A stretch of DNA of 64,000 nt from Ostrinia nubilalis (taxonomy: Eukaryota; Arthropoda; Insecta; Lepidoptera; Crambidae). Location of the stretch: contig NC_087111.1 of assembly GCF_963855985.1 (NCBI RefSeq), positions 9,925,001 to 9,989,000 on the forward strand, read 5' to 3'. Positions 32,136 to 44,672 of this stretch are shown here, piece after piece. The notes below the pieces were generated by a model. That model did no database searches and was not told where the DNA came from. It saw nothing but the letters and a program-made list of their open reading frames with translations. A program made the translations under genes and the position numbers. Position 1 is the stretch's first letter; each line of letters opens with the position of its first letter.

Positions 32136-33179
32136 GTGGATACGGAATACTCATGTGCTGTGTGAAATAAGGCAGATAGTTTTTGAAGGATGGGCAGAAT
32201 GTGGCAAAACGCAAGGACTTGTACATTTTACGTCAAATATCATTACTTATTATTGTCATAATCTTTGTAACTTATAATATGCCATTTTAAACTGCTATTT
32301 TTCTGCAGAACAATAAGTTTTGCAGACAGAGGGAACCGATTTTTTTAAATGAACAAATAAGTTTAGTAATCAGTTGTGTGTATGAACAAATGAGTTGAAC
32401 ATGAACACAGTAGGGACCAAGTGGATTCCTCAGGGAAATGCTTGGTAATCGGGACGTTTTTAAAACGTTGACCCATTGGCAGCGGGAAAATTGCTTCTAT
32501 CGCATTTCGTACTATTAGGTAAAACAATAAACACTTGGCAAGTTAAAAAAGAATAGTTTAAACCTAGGAAAATGGTTCAAGTTGATCCTACCTCAGTATC
32601 TGTAGAATGAATGTTTTAAAAGCAACTACATAATTTTGTAAAACAAAGTATTTATTTATAGCTGGAAGAAAGTCAAAAGGTTTTGCAGTTGTTATTTTAT
32701 GCCAAATATCTTTTCTACAGATATTGAGCCGACGAATGTAAATATTTTTATTTTTTGATGCAAGAATATTTAGACCTAAGCTAACTAGGTATAGTTTGTA
32801 ATTGTGAGATTTGTACATTATTTAAGTGCGCTGGTAGCCAAATGAAATAGGTAGGTAAGTATAATAACTAGCGTTGTCTTATTCATTCTAGTAATGAAAG
32901 ACAGAGTGAGCACCAAACCAAAGGTACTTAGGTAGAATAAGAACAAATCGTGCCAAAAGTTCGACGATATTTTAAGCGATTTATTTCTGTTATTTCGTTA
33001 TTTTATCAAATTAATAATTAAGTATGAATAATAATGTTAATAATATTTAATTAATGTATTTTAATAGAATAATAATTATTTTATTACAAAAATATTGTGT
33101 TTTATTAATTCCTCCTTGCGTTCAATGCAGGGCAATTTTTTGTTGTAATTATTTTAACTGAAATATTTTTGACACACAC
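32136..33179 (+). other. Transporter 3' UTR and downstream flank
   Basis: AT-rich. A candidate poly(A) signal AATAAA lies at 32526-32531; others are possible. The true cleavage site cannot be fixed from sequence. The minus-strand frame at 32588-32818 looks like chance. Confidence 0.4.
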
Positions 33180-33365
33180 TTATGAAGCTCTTGGTCTAAA
33201 TTTCACCTGAGGAAAATGCCGAAGGTGAAATGAAGAAGGAACCGCCTATGACCAACTGCCAAAACAAATAACAATGTTGTTAATCACACAAGCTTTAAGC
33301 CCCGGTGTAGCCAGCTGGACTTAGAACAAGCCCTACCAGTCCTACCATACCACCAACGAAACATT
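33180..33365 (-). mobile_element. Diverged SINE body fragment
   Basis: 'gaagctcttggtctaaatttcacctg', 'aatgttgttaa' and 'ggacttagaacaagccctacc' match the SINE body at 33-358. No tRNA-like head. Confidence 0.7.
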
Positions 33366-34666
33366 TCTATGAATCTTATCACCACAATATCATTTTAGTG
33401 TCGATAGCGCACTCAACGGTTCATAAAACAATATAAATTATTCACAAGTGTTATTGCGTAGTATAAATTGATACTTTTTATCGCATATCAAAACAAGTAG
33501 CGCTCTTCAGAGTAATAGAATCAGTTGATAAAATATTTTATGTATGAGGACATAACTCGTACCATTTGTACTGGATGATTAGTTTTGCAGTTATAATGAG
33601 CAATTAAATTACACATTAGTTACATTATAAATAAGTAACAATTTAACAATCAATACGAACTGTACGAAAAAAAGTTTTTTTTTACTTGATCATCACTTTT
33701 CATCTGGTAAGATGCAGGCACAGAGCACCATCGTTGTGAATAAAAAATATGTTTGACTGTGTCATCAAGATAAATCAAACCCAAGCTTCTTTCCCACTTC
33801 CCCACTTGAAGAGCAAGGAACTTCCTTGATCCTTATTCCCAGGGCCCCAATAGGTTAATGACGTCCCTGCTGTCCAAGCATCGAATGAGATTTACGATTC
33901 TATTCCTGGTTGAATGAAGGACAGTGGTTCACGAAATTTGTATCTAATGTGAATTACCGCGGAGGCAACGATCGATTACGCATAAAAAAGAAATAGTAAC
34001 AAAATGGGGCAATTATAATACGTGAATACGAAAAGTAACTCCAGCGATCAAATCGCTTGCATGTCGTTGAAGTTTTGTTACGTGAATTAGGCCACTGGAG
34101 TTGAATCCGACTAAAATTGTACCGTAAGATTTTACATCAATGATTTCAATACATAATTATTATGACGATAGATCACTTTGTAATCGCCTTATACAAACTT
34201 CGGAGCAAATATTCACATCTGAAATTCAGCATACAACTGGGCAAGAGTCAGAAATTTAAATCTACCAACTTTCTCGTTTAATCTTTGAATTCCACTTTAT
34301 TTAAGTAGTATTAAGGCACTTATGTAAAATCTCGAAATATTATTTGAAGATATTAGCAACGTCAAATTAATTTTGTGTTCTGTGACTCCCATTGGGCATA
34401 GGGCACACTGAAAACCAGCGTCGTGGCCTTCCTCACCGTGGGCCACGGCCATATTAATATGCTTTTTATTTACCTTTTTGTCTTTGTATGATGTCCGTAG
34501 CAATGTTTCTTTATTTCTTTTAACGAGTTTCAGGGAAAAAAATATAGTTTCTGTCAGGAAATTCAGTTAGGTCTTACATACATGTAAATGTGGTGATATT
34601 CAATTAATTAAGCAAGTAAAAGACAGTTAAACTTTTACCCAAACGTATATTCACGATGACGACACG
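33366..34666. other. Intergenic flank, 3' of the small minus-strand gene
   Basis: AT-rich. Minus-strand AATAAA words lie near 34510 and 34465 and could end the small gene's transcript. No other feature recognised. Confidence 0.4.
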
Positions 34667-34781
34667 TCAAAACATGGAGGATGTGAGCGACGGGCACTCC
34701 TTGCAGATGGTGCGCTTCTCCAGGTCATCTACCCTGGTCGACAACTCTGCTATCTGCTTCTCTATGGCCTTCACGTCACTC
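34667..34781 (-). CDS. Small gene exon 3 (stop)
   Basis: Residues 84-121. The acceptor is tttattgccag. AG from exon 2 plus G makes Arg84. The exon encodes the second coiled coil and the CKEC motif. The stop TGA is at 34669-34667. Confidence 0.8.
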
Positions 34782-37730
34782 CTGGCAATAAATAAAAAAT
34801 TGGTAGAATACCTACCTACATAGATGTAAACGTATACAGTGTGGGGAATGTAGGCCAAATCCACAATTTCATCATCATCATCATCATCATGATCCATCTG
34901 GATTCCACCCTACACATGACAAAGAACAGCGTGCAAACGGACACAGGAGTGGATTATTGTAGTTCCCTACAGATTGCCGCTGGAACCAGGGATATAAGAG
35001 AAAAAAAATCATCATCATCATCATACAATACGTAAGATGCTCCCTTGACGCGCCGTTCGTTAGGTGTCTATCGGCGTCGTTCGTCATTTCAGCCAAATGA
35101 CGTCCACTGCTGGACAAAGGCCTCCCCCAAGGTTTTCCATAATGAACGGTCCTGCGCTGCCAGCATCCAGGCTCTTCCCACGACCTTTACCAGATCGTCG
35201 GTCCACCTAGTAAGAGGCCTGGCCACGCTACGTCTTCCAGCCCGGGGCACATAGCTCGTAGAGACGATGGCCATTGGGGCAGGAAAGTTCTCGAGATGTC
35301 TATCATCATCAAGTAATTTAGTCTCCACTGCAGGAGCACGACCTTCTCTGATTTATCAGAGGCAAATGAGGACCGCTACCAACCGGGCATCATGGAAATC
35401 CTTGAGGGAGACCTTTGTCCAACATTTGGCTAAAACAAAACAAAAAGAAAAAAAAAGGTGTTTTTTTTTGGACTAACCCGCGGATTTAAAAAAGGTGTAA
35501 TAAAACATCTTAAGGATGACTTCTACATTGTTTACCAACCTGAAACCAGTCACTGTAGCGTCCAATTCTGTCAAATACTGAATCTTGTTGCACAGCTCAT
35601 CATACTTCTGAGAGATGTAATCGCGGGCGTTTTGGGAATCGACCAGCTCCTTCTCAATCTTGTTGACGATGTCATACCGGAGCTCGTCGAATTTTGACTC
35701 TAAACTGGGGCCGAGTAAGTGTGCACCTGCCAAAGAACATTAACGCTTAACTCAATCAGTGCCCCGGCACCTGGTTGGTGAAGCTAAAAAATCAGTTCAA
35801 TGTGTTCCCTATGGTCTAAACAGAGAGCCTGAGGTATTTCAAAGTTGTGAAAATCTAAATAAAAGCCAAGGTACAAAGATTTATAAAGGCTTTTATTCTT
35901 AGGATCACAATGGATTCTAAGGTTTTATTTCCTCTTCATCGAAGTTATTCTACTTTCAGATTTCTTCATTGAATTTCAGACCGCGTTTTTAATTTCAGAA
36001 TGTTGGTACCGCATGTAATGACAGGTATAAGTTTTCAGTACCTAGTTTTCAGCACAGTCAATTATTCTGGAGCGTGGAAAACTTGGAAGAAAGCTCGCAT
36101 TTCGAACTCAGTCTAGCAGCTTAATTGGTTCTACAAATTGGTGATCATGAAACTAATGAAACTTTAAGGTAGGGGAGACCGGGTACAATAGTACCACGGG
36201 TCAATAGTACCATCGGCGATATTTCTTCATACAAGCGACGTTAGATTGTGTGCATAGCGTCAGAATATGCGTTTTTTGTGTTTCCATCCGCTCACCAGTC
36301 GGCGGCGCTTGTGCTGAGAAACGAAGGTGTACAGGAAGGATTTTTGTTTTTTGCCCAGCCGCAGTAAGTTTTTATGTCAAATATATGAGCCCATAAGTTG
36401 CTTAATATGCTATTTGTTACCAAAGTATTGTTGTCAATAGTTTATCCAGGCTCTAAACTTTGTATCGACAGCGAATTATTGGCATTCACTGTGAAAATGA
36501 CTGAATTTTAGGTGAAGTTCTCTTGACTACCTACTTGGAACAATTGTACCAGTCTCCATGGGGTCAATTGTAGCGGTACAATCAACCCCGTGGTACAATT
36601 AACCCCCGGAACCTTATTTTATACTTACTACATAATATTTTAAATTGGTTTTAAAGTACCTATACTTATAATAAGATAAGTTATTATAAAACATTCACGT
36701 GGTTATTTTACATTTTTACAATCATATTTTTACAATTACAGGCATACCTACCTACTGAAAATATAGTCTAGGGTCATTCATAGTTGCATGCATTAAGCAT
36801 TAATAAGATACATACTTAATGTGTTTTATTAAATAAGTAGATAAAAAGGTGATATAAGTACCTAAATTCCTACTTAAAATGTTTCAATATAGGTTTCTAA
36901 AACCCTTCTGAATATGTACATTTTAGCTTAATTCAGTAAGTAACTAAGTATTTGAACATTTTGTTGAACTAAGTATTTGATCGCGGATCAACGGATCTAT
37001 TCCTTTATGAACAGGCTTATGAAAAAATCTTAAAAGGTCGAAGCAGTAGTAGGTATAAATAATCAGGGTCAATTGTACCAGCGGTCAATTGTACCCTCAT
37101 ACAAAAATAGATTTTTCAGTTTTGATATTTCTATCATTGTTATTATGCTTATTGTTGTTTCAGAAGCAATATCCGAGCCAAATAGATGGCATATTATGTA
37201 GAAACAGTTAGTTTATTCGTTTTTATGGAAGAAAAGTTATTGTGTTGTTTTTAAACTTAAGTGTTGATTTTTCATACTTGTTCCTAAATATTTTCGATCT
37301 CAATTAATAAAGACTGATGATTGTAGGAGATTAAGAGAACAGAATACCAATAAAGGTGATGATTAAATAAACATAACTACTTTTATTGCCTCATATATTA
37401 TTGGTACAATTGACCCGTTGTAGGGGTCAATTGTAACATGAGACATCGTACAGTTCAAATTCGTTTTTCATTAAGTATTCGAAATAATAGTTCAACTCTG
37501 CATGCTTAAATTTGTAGCTTAAGAGTCTAGTTTTTACAGCATCCCAACAGAATAAGTTACATTTCATTAGATTTCTCAATATTGAACAATTTCCAAAAAA
37601 TGGTACTATTGTCCCCGGTCTACCCTACCGTATCTATCTAATAACCTCTATGATTTAGTTTAGTACCTTTAATAGCCAATTCCTCATCCAGTTTGATTTT
37701 GTTCACGTTAAATTTGGTGTGGCACGCCAT
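34667..37730 (-). CDS. Small coiled-coil protein, 121 residues, three coding exons
   Basis: Coding exons run 37730-37667, 35726-35540 and 34781-34667. GT-AG sites sit at each border and phases match (64, 187 and 115 nt; 366 nt in all). The protein begins MACHTKFNVNKIKLDEELAIK and continues with a largely helical, charged middle (KFDELRYDIVNKIEKELVD). A second coiled-coil heptad stretch (VKAIEKQIAELSTRVDDLEKR) follows, then a C-terminal CKEC motif at 110-113 and the end PSLTSSMF. There is no signal peptide or membrane segment. Size and coiled coils resemble small subunits of trafficking or cytoskeletal complexes such as BLOC-1 or BORC, but I do not recognise the family. Intron 1 holds element E and intron 2 holds RTE pieces. 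The start ATG gives no longer upstream frame. Confidence 0.8.
35085..35435. mobile_element. RTE-type LINE 3' fragments in both orientations
   Basis: 35089-35250 on the minus strand reads TRWTDDLVKVVGRAWM and VQQWTSFG. 35246-35300 and 35370-35433 on the plus strand give 'ggcaggaaagttctcgaga' and the tail 'gagacctttgtccaac'. A piece at 35320-35370 matches 22840-22895. All in intron 2 of the small gene. Confidence 0.7.
35540..35726 (-). CDS. Small gene exon 2
   Basis: Residues 22-83. The acceptor is ctttggcag, and the first Gly is completed by the last G of exon 1. The donor is AG|GTTGGT. Encodes AHLLGPSLESKFDELRYDIV onward to ATVTGF. Confidence 0.82.
36172..37625. mobile_element. Element E: TA-flanked TIR transposon with GGTCAATTGTACC repeats
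   Basis: Tips GGGGAGACCGGG (left) and GGGTAGACCGGG (inward from right), flanked by TA (36170-36171, 37626-37627). Copies of GGTACAATTGACC / GGTCAATTGTACC or close variants lie near 36184, 36201, 36538, 36563, 36577, 36591, 37070, 37083, 37404, 37426 and 37601. No coding frame. Inside intron 1 of the small gene. Confidence 0.8.
37667..37730 (-). CDS. Small gene exon 1 with start codon
   Basis: 21 codons from ATG at 37730-37728 to AAA plus one G before the donor GTACTA. This short exon fits the phase of exon 2 exactly. Confidence 0.75.
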
Positions 37731-38337
37731 GCTAGAGGGTGGGCAGTCGGTAGACTTTGAATAATTTTAAATTTTCAATTTGCATTTGCATTTTTGGGCG
37801 TAAAATTTTGCGATTATGACAGTTGAAACAAAAATAAAAGTGAATTTGTCGTTGTCAAAGATTATGACATTGATAAAAATTAAAAAAAGCGACAAATGAC
37901 GAAAAAGTTTGTAAACTAAATCTTTCAAATACTTGTGCTAAATGGTACTGAACCATTCTTTAGCATTTTGTAGATGAGCTAGAAGCTGTAGAGTATTTTT
38001 TGGTATTTATGCGTACAAAAGTTCAGTTCTTTACGTAATTTTCATGTTTTAAGTGGAAATTTTTAAATATCAAAATAATACACTGTATTGTGTGTCCTTG
38101 AATTACTGATATCAATTTGAGTGAAATAGTCATCCAGTTAGTATGCAGGTATAGCATTATCTTAAGTGCAAGTACTAAGGAAATCACGTGTAGGTACCTA
38201 TCATTAATTACTCACAAGTACTTGAAACTATTTATTTGAATGACTAAAAGTTACAATGTTTATCTTGCGAAAAATTCATCTAAAATACACTTCAGAAAGA
38301 TTTTCATGAAGGTTTAGACACAATTTGTCAACGAGAA
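37731..38337. other. 5' flank of the small gene
   Basis: AT-rich. The promoter presumably lies here, but I see no clear element to mark. Confidence 0.35.
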
Positions 38338-38545
38338 AAAAGGCCGTTGGGGCAGAAAAGTTCTCGAGTGGCGACCACGGGCTGGAAGACGTAGCGTGGG
38401 CAGGCCTCCTACTAGGTGGACCGACGATTTGGTAAAGGTCGTGAGAGGAGCCTGGATGCGGGCAGCGCAGGACCGTTCATTGTGGAAAACCCAAGGGAGG
38501 CCTTTATCCAGCAGTAGACGTCATTTGGCTGAAACCAACGATTGA
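38338..38545 (+). mobile_element. RTE-type LINE 3' end
   Basis: Reads RWGRKVLEWRPRAGRRS, then RWTDDLVKVV, WMRAAQDRSLWKT and the tail before 'gtcatttggctgaa'. Frameshifted near the end. Confidence 0.8.
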
Positions 38546-40270
38546 ACGAACGATAAATTGATGAAAATAGATGATATCCTCTTAATCTTGAGTTGCAATT
38601 ATTAAGATATGGAACTTTACCAGAGCAAATACTACTAAGTACTACTTAGACCTCACGTGGACTTTTACCCAAAGATTTAGAGACGAAATACAATATTATC
38701 GTATTAGAACAAAAGAAAGAAAAAATGTACCATAAAAAACAATACAACGCAACACAAAAACAGAACATAAACCCGTCCAATGGATAAAAGTATGCTCAAT
38801 AAATATGCAAAATAAATATGTTTTCTTAGGCAAATATTTTTTGCAGCAACACCACATCAGACCACAATTGTTTTTTTGCAATATCGCATTTATTACAATC
38901 ACATAAGATACCATAGTGTAAAGCTTGATGTGCCTCGTCTGTAGTGCTGGATTTTTTCCACATGGGTCACCTTGACTCATCGGAAAATTGACAATCATCG
39001 ACTTGAAGAGTACTCAACGTTGCATACGAGTGCACACAATGTTACTTTGCTTGATAAAGTGATAGATACCTATATTCATTTGGGTTCAGGCTGTGGATGC
39101 AGAAACCTATTCAATGATGCCGATGATTTTGATTTTTGAAGATTACTCATGGTTTTACAATAGTACTCTACAAAATGAGATCTAGAATAAATATACATAC
39201 CTAAGCGTTCTAATAAAAGTGATTACAATAGTATTAATAGAGGCCGCAAAAGTAAGTTTTCTGTAATGGCCTCACTGAATTTCAGATGGAATGGCCTTCT
39301 TTTGTAGAATAAATAAAATGATACACATCACATCTACATAGGTACATACAAGAATACGTATTATATCTTTTCGATGATTTGAAGACTTACTTAGACAAAA
39401 ATTCCCACCTACATTCCCACTATTTGTAATTCATATGTAGCTAGGATCTTTCAGCTGGGCTCTCACAATAGCAATTCTTAAATTTTCAGAAGAAAATAGG
39501 AAAAGTTTCAGGATTTCAAATAATTTTGACAAAATTGAGTTTAGATACGGAACCTCGCTGAATATCCTCCAATATAATTGTAGATGATGATTTATCAATA
39601 ACTTACAGTATAGATGGGGTCTAGGACATAGTTGGTTTGGAAACGGGGCGCAGTGCGGGCGTGTTGCACTTTCAGTGAAAGGTGAGTTAGGAGCTTTTAC
39701 TATACTTTCTTTTTGTAATTTCATAGTCAAAGGAAATAATAATAACCTTCACGATTAAAATAAACCTTAACTGAACAAAAAACAGTTAATCGTGCATTAT
39801 TGCATTTTATTTTACTTGCACCGAGGCCTATTTATTAACCCCTGACGCAAAAAGGGATGTTATAATGTTATAATTTCATAACAATTAAGTAATTGTTTAA
39901 ATTATTTTTTCATACAACAAGTGCTAACTATAAGGAATACTTAGTCGCGCTAAAGTACTTACGTGTAGGTGGGCTTTTCCTTAATTTAAAATTCTATTTA
40001 TTGAAATGTTATTACTCCATTATAATTATTAACAATTTAAGTAGTAAGTTTTTCTATCTATATGTGATATTATTTTTGTTTATGCACCAATAGATAGAAA
40101 TCTTAAACATCTTGTGTTATTAATCTAACAATTCTCTGTATTTTTTCTGATTCAGATAAAGATAGTATCCGAGATTTTATCGTTATTTGAAGGTTTTTTG
40201 GAAGTGTCAAATGATAAATCAATGAGTTCGAGATTTAATAATATTTATTACTATACCTAAATACCTATGA
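38546..40270. other. AT-rich spacer
   Basis: Minus-strand frames at 38696-38998 and 39431-39730 lack recognisable similarity. No repeat recognised. Confidence 0.4.
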
Positions 40271-40708
40271 TACGGGTGAATATCAACAAACTCGTTTTTT
40301 GCCTAATTCCGGTGGCGAATTTTAATTTCCACTTTCCAAAACTTTTTTGTGGCAGAAATAATAGTAAATAACTTGTATTATTCAATGATATGGTAGAGAT
40401 CAAAATATTATTAAAACTTCTCGAGATATGTTAATTTGAAATTATCAAGAGCCACCGAAATTGTATTTGAGCCACCGGAATTAAGAATCAATCCACCGAA
40501 ATTTATTTATACAGCGGAATTCGGAATGTTATGGATAATTGTCTAAAATTACTTATTTATTTGTAATCAATTAAGTATTATTATCCAGTAAAGATGTTTA
40601 TAATTAAAAACAATATTCAGGCCTGTATTATGTTTTATCACACAAATTTTAGTATGCGTTCGAATTGTTCTGAAGAGGACTTAGTTTAATTCGTTCTATA
40701 TTTTGTCT

Positions 40709-41748
40709 TGTAAGAGGGCGCCACGTTGGGTCGCCCAATTTATAGGAGGGGAACCTAACCTACAGAGAGAAATGACCAAAACCGATTGTATAGGGCTTTA
40801 TCTCGTGTTTATTGCCAATCAACCTATGACTAAATTACAAGATCAAAGCAGACAACCTCTCTATTACGGAATAGTTAGTCGATACAAACAAATTATCACA
40901 GTAAAGTTAGGATCGGCATGTACATATGAGCAAAGCAATACTAATTGCATTGACTAATTAAATATTCAAAGCGAAACATGAGGATCGGTATATGCATTTG
41001 AGCCGGATCCAATAGTAAGCTATACAATTGTATTTACTTGATAAACTTTATTACAAAAGCGTGAGTAATTCAATTAGAACACAAAACAAGGATCGGTTTA
41101 TGCATATGATCTAAACTTAATTGAAAACTAAACAATTGCGTCTAATTAATAAAGTTCATAACAAAAGCATGTGCAAAGCATAAAACTAGGATCGGCGTAT
41201 GCATTAGGGCCATATTTAATACAATAGCATTTACTTAATAAATTTATAGCAAGAAGCGTGAATAATTATCTAAGTCATAAAAACAGGATTGGATTATGCA
41301 TTTGAACCAAGCATGAATATAAATAATGTGCAACATCTAATTAGCGAAACTAAGTTAATTGATTATTACAAGGCAACATTTAAATATCTATAGATCTATC
41401 TATCTATCAGCACGTGAAGCGTGCATAGGACGATACAACGCGATGTCCAGTCAGTTCCGTGTTACGGAAGCAGACCTTACCATCGCGGTGTGTGCGAGTT
41501 CAATCCGGCGGACGCATCGTGTTCCGTCAGTTCCGTGGTACGGAAGCGCGGAGCGTCGCGGACGAACTGACTTCTAGGCCGGCTCGCACGCCTTTTATAG
41601 CCAGCCGGTGAGCGCGTGTGACGTACGCGGCGGCGTGCGGGGTCTCGGGGCAGGGTAAACCGGCTGCGCGCGCGTAGTCCTCGCTGTGACGTAGTGGCCG
41701 GCTCGGCGCTGGTCGCTCGAAGTAAATAAAAGGGCGCGCCGTGTTACA
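40709..41748. repeat. Left LTR (1040 bp)
   Basis: It contains about five degenerate repeats beginning AGGATCGG and 'atgcat' spaced 70-110 bp (near 40910, 40981, 41090, 41188, 41287), then a GC-rich end. The open frame at 40703-40957 starts outside and is mirrored in the other LTR, so it is not evidence of a gene. Confidence 0.88.
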
Positions 41749-43094
41749 GACTCCCCCTCTGGCTCCGAAGTCGTCCCGACGAGGAAGCCAGGACTGGTGT
41801 GGATGACGGCGTGCCATCACACGATGTGGCTTGGGAAGTCATCTTCTTCAGCCGACCACGCTCACGCATGGCACGGCCTCTGGTTGACCACGCTCACGCA
41901 TGGCACTGCGGAGGTGGCTCGTGAGGTCATCTTCTTCGTATGGCCACGCTCACGCATGGCAAGGCGGAGGTGGCTCGGGAGGTCATCTTCTTCAGCCGAC
42001 CACGCTCACGCATGGCACTGCGGAGGTAGCTCGGGAGGTCATCTTCTTCAGCCGACCACGCTCACGCATGGCTCGGCCTCTGGTTGACCACGCTCACGCA
42101 TGGTACTGTGGAGGTAGCTCGGGGCACCACCATGGGCTGGCTGACCACGCTCGTGGAGAGGCGCGGCTGGACTGGGCACAGGCGCCGTCTCAGCGCTCTG
42201 GAGCAGGCGGGGCGCTGATGAGTGGTACAGGCCCAGGGACTGGTCAGGAACATTGTGTCTGCAATTTCAAAGAGCTAGTCCATGAATTCGAAACATCATA
42301 TAGGGCCTTGGTGCTGAGCCCTGAGTACAGTTGCCACGAAAACCCTCAGGCGTTCTCAAACTTCTCCCGTAAGGAATAATTTCCTCCCTCCCCCTGTATC
42401 CAAACAGGGCTGATGTGACCGAAGAGCTTCTTCCCTCCCCCTGTATCGAAGCAGGGCTTGAGTTTTTCGCTGCTAACATTCATCCCTAACACTGGTACCA
42501 TTGTAAGTCCGCTTGCAACTTCCGAACTCATCATGGAAGGTTGAGGTGACTTTGGAAATCCAGGTGTGGTTACCATAGGGGAAACAATTCGCGGAAGGGC
42601 ATATTCCTCCTTCAGCTTTTCGCTGCTATTAACCTTCATCTCTGACGGCACCACTATAAGCCCGCTTGCAACTTCCGAACTCATGGAAGGTTGAGGTGAC
42701 TTGAAATTCAAGTGTGGTTGCCATAGAGGAAAACATTTCGCAGAAGGGCAAATTCCTCCTTCATCTTTTCAAATTATATCTTGGATGGACTCCTCCTGTT
42801 ACTCGTGGACAATAGAAGGGTCTTCCAAATCTTTGGCGGCCTGTGGTAGTACCTACCACGAATGACGAATCTGCCAAAGTAGGTACCTACTCGTGTTACG
42901 AGTCTAGCCTATCTTAATTAGCCTAACCCTATTTCGACTAATCCCTAGTTCGCGAAACTAAGAGAGCAGGTTGTCTGTGCGGTTTTGGTCTTAAATGATA
43001 AGCTTAGGTTCGTGCCTCGATGGGACCCAGTTTATTAGAGGGCCCCACACGTTGGGACGCCAGTTGTAAGAGGGCCCCACGTTGGGCGCCAGAT
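41749..43094. repeat. LTR element interior: tandem arrays
   Basis: 41850-42110 holds several ~55-bp units built on 'gaccacgctcacgcatggca' and 'gaggtcatcttcttc'. 42380-42470 has two copies of 'cctccccctgtatc' with an 'aaacagggct'-like end. 42510-42770 has two ~153-bp units sharing 'cgcttgcaacttccgaact'. 43036-43094 carries two extra degenerate ~30-bp copies of the LTR start just before the right LTR. No primer site or polypurine tract is clear. Confidence 0.75.
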
Positions 43095-44125
43095 TGTAAG
43101 AGGGCGCCACGTTGGGTCGCCCAATTTATAGGAGGGGAACCTAACCTACAGAGAGAAATGACCAAAACCGATTGTATAGGGCTTTATCTCGTGTTTATTG
43201 CCAATCAACCTATGACTAAATTACAAGATCAAAGCAGACAACCTCTCTATTACGGAATAGTTAGTCGATACAAACAAATTATCACAGTAAAGTTAGGATC
43301 GGCATGTACATATGAGCAAAGCAATACTAATTGCATTGACTAATTAAATATTCAAAGCGAAACATGAGGATCGGTATATGCATTTGAGCCGGATCCAATA
43401 GTAAGCTATACAATTGTATTTACTTGATAAACTTTATTACAAAAGCGTGAGTAATTCAATTAGAACACAAAACAAGGATCGGTTTATGCATATGATCTAA
43501 ACTTAATTGAAAACTAAACAATTGCGTCTAATTAATAAAGTTCATAACAAAAGCATGTGCAAAGCATAAAACTAGGATCGGCGTATGCATTAGGGCCATA
43601 TTTAATACAATAGCATTTACTTAATAAATTTATAGCAAGAAGCGTGAATAATTATCTAAGTCATAAAAACAGGATTGGATTATGCATTTGAACCAAGCAT
43701 GAATATAAATAATGTGCAACATCTAATTAGCGAAACTAAGTTAATTGATTATTACAAGGCAACATTTAAATATCTATAGATCTATCTATCTATCAGCACG
43801 TGAAGCGTGCATAGGACGATACAACGCGATGTCCAGTCAGTTCCGTGTTACGGAAGCAGACCTTACCATCGCGGTGTGTGCGAGTTCAATCCGGCGGACG
43901 CATCGTGTTCCGTGGTACGGAAGCGCGGAGCGTCGCGGACGAACTGACTTCTAGGCCGGCTCGCACGCCTTTTATAGCCAGCCGGTGAGCGCGTGTGACG
44001 TACGCGGCGGCGTGCGGGGTCTCGGGGCAGGGTAAACCGGCTGCGCGCGCGTAGTCCTCGCTGTGACGTAGTGGCCGGCTCGGCGCTGGTCGCTCGAAGT
44101 AAATAAAAGGGCGCGCCGTGTTACA
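43095..44125. repeat. Right LTR (1031 bp)
   Basis: Matches the left LTR throughout apart from one 9-bp gap near 43914, by eye. Confidence 0.88.
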
Positions 44126-44439
44126 GTCTTGATCTTGATCTTCCCATGTGAGTCGTAAGAGCCAACTAAGCAATCAAAATACTGGAGGGTGGGCTGCAGC
44201 ATCTTTCCAGGTATTATACTACCATACTGGAACTACCAACCAGCCTGCTAAGCATGGTGATAACGGCAAAATCCCTCCATAGAGAACAAATCCAAAACTT
44301 TCTGGCTCTAGCCGCCAACAGCCACGTTGTTCTAGACTCATCACAAAGACATCATACATGACCCTCAAACCCAGAAACCAACTCTAGTCCCGGGAGGGCG
44401 ACCAACTGCCCCAGGTTGGCGTTAGGTTTATCTTCCACT

Positions 44440-44672
44440 AGCTTTCCGCCCGCGGCTTCGCCCGCGTGGAATTTTGTCTGTCACAGAAAAACTTTATCGC
44501 GCGCGTCCTTGTTTCAAAAACCGGGATAAAAACTATCCTATGTTCTTTCCCGGGACTCAAACTATCTCTATGCCAAATTTCATCAAAATCGGTTGCGAGG
44601 TTTAAGCGGGAAAGCGTAACAGACAGACAGACAGAAAGAGTTACTTTCGCATTTATAATATTATAGTTGGGA
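44440..44672 (+). mobile_element. LINE 3' end ('cccgcggcttcgcccgcgt' family), copy 1
   Basis: Begins 'ccgcccgcggcttcgcccgc' and ends 'catttataatattatag', with 'catcaaaatcggttg' and (CAGA)n within. Copies at 53749-53962 and about 61287-61485. This is a widespread insect non-LTR element tail. Confidence 0.7.

Larger units (their letters stand above)
40709..44125. mobile_element. Non-autonomous LTR retrotransposon, recent
   Basis: Two LTRs of 1040 and 1031 bp flank a 1346-bp interior. The LTRs differ essentially by one 9-bp indel near 41527. LTR tips TGTAA...TTACA are inverted. GTCT (40705-40708 and 44126-44129) is the target duplication. The interior lacks gag or pol and consists largely of tandem arrays. 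It inserted into element F. Near-identity of the LTRs implies a young insertion moved by another element's enzymes. Confidence 0.88.

Noticed and set aside
34667..34897. 76-residue frame beginning with an Asp run as an independent gene
   Set aside because: The Asp run is an (ATC)n microsatellite in the intron; only the part from 34781 down is exon, joined in phase to 35726-35540.
38696..38998. 100-residue minus-strand frame
   Set aside because: Composition biased, no known domain, no nearby splice sites; likely chance in AT-rich DNA.
41900..42379. 159-residue frame in the LTR element interior
   Set aside because: It reads through a minisatellite and has no gag or pol features.
40703..43343. 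Two near-identical 84-107-residue open frames as duplicated genes
   Set aside because: They are the same position in the two LTRs.
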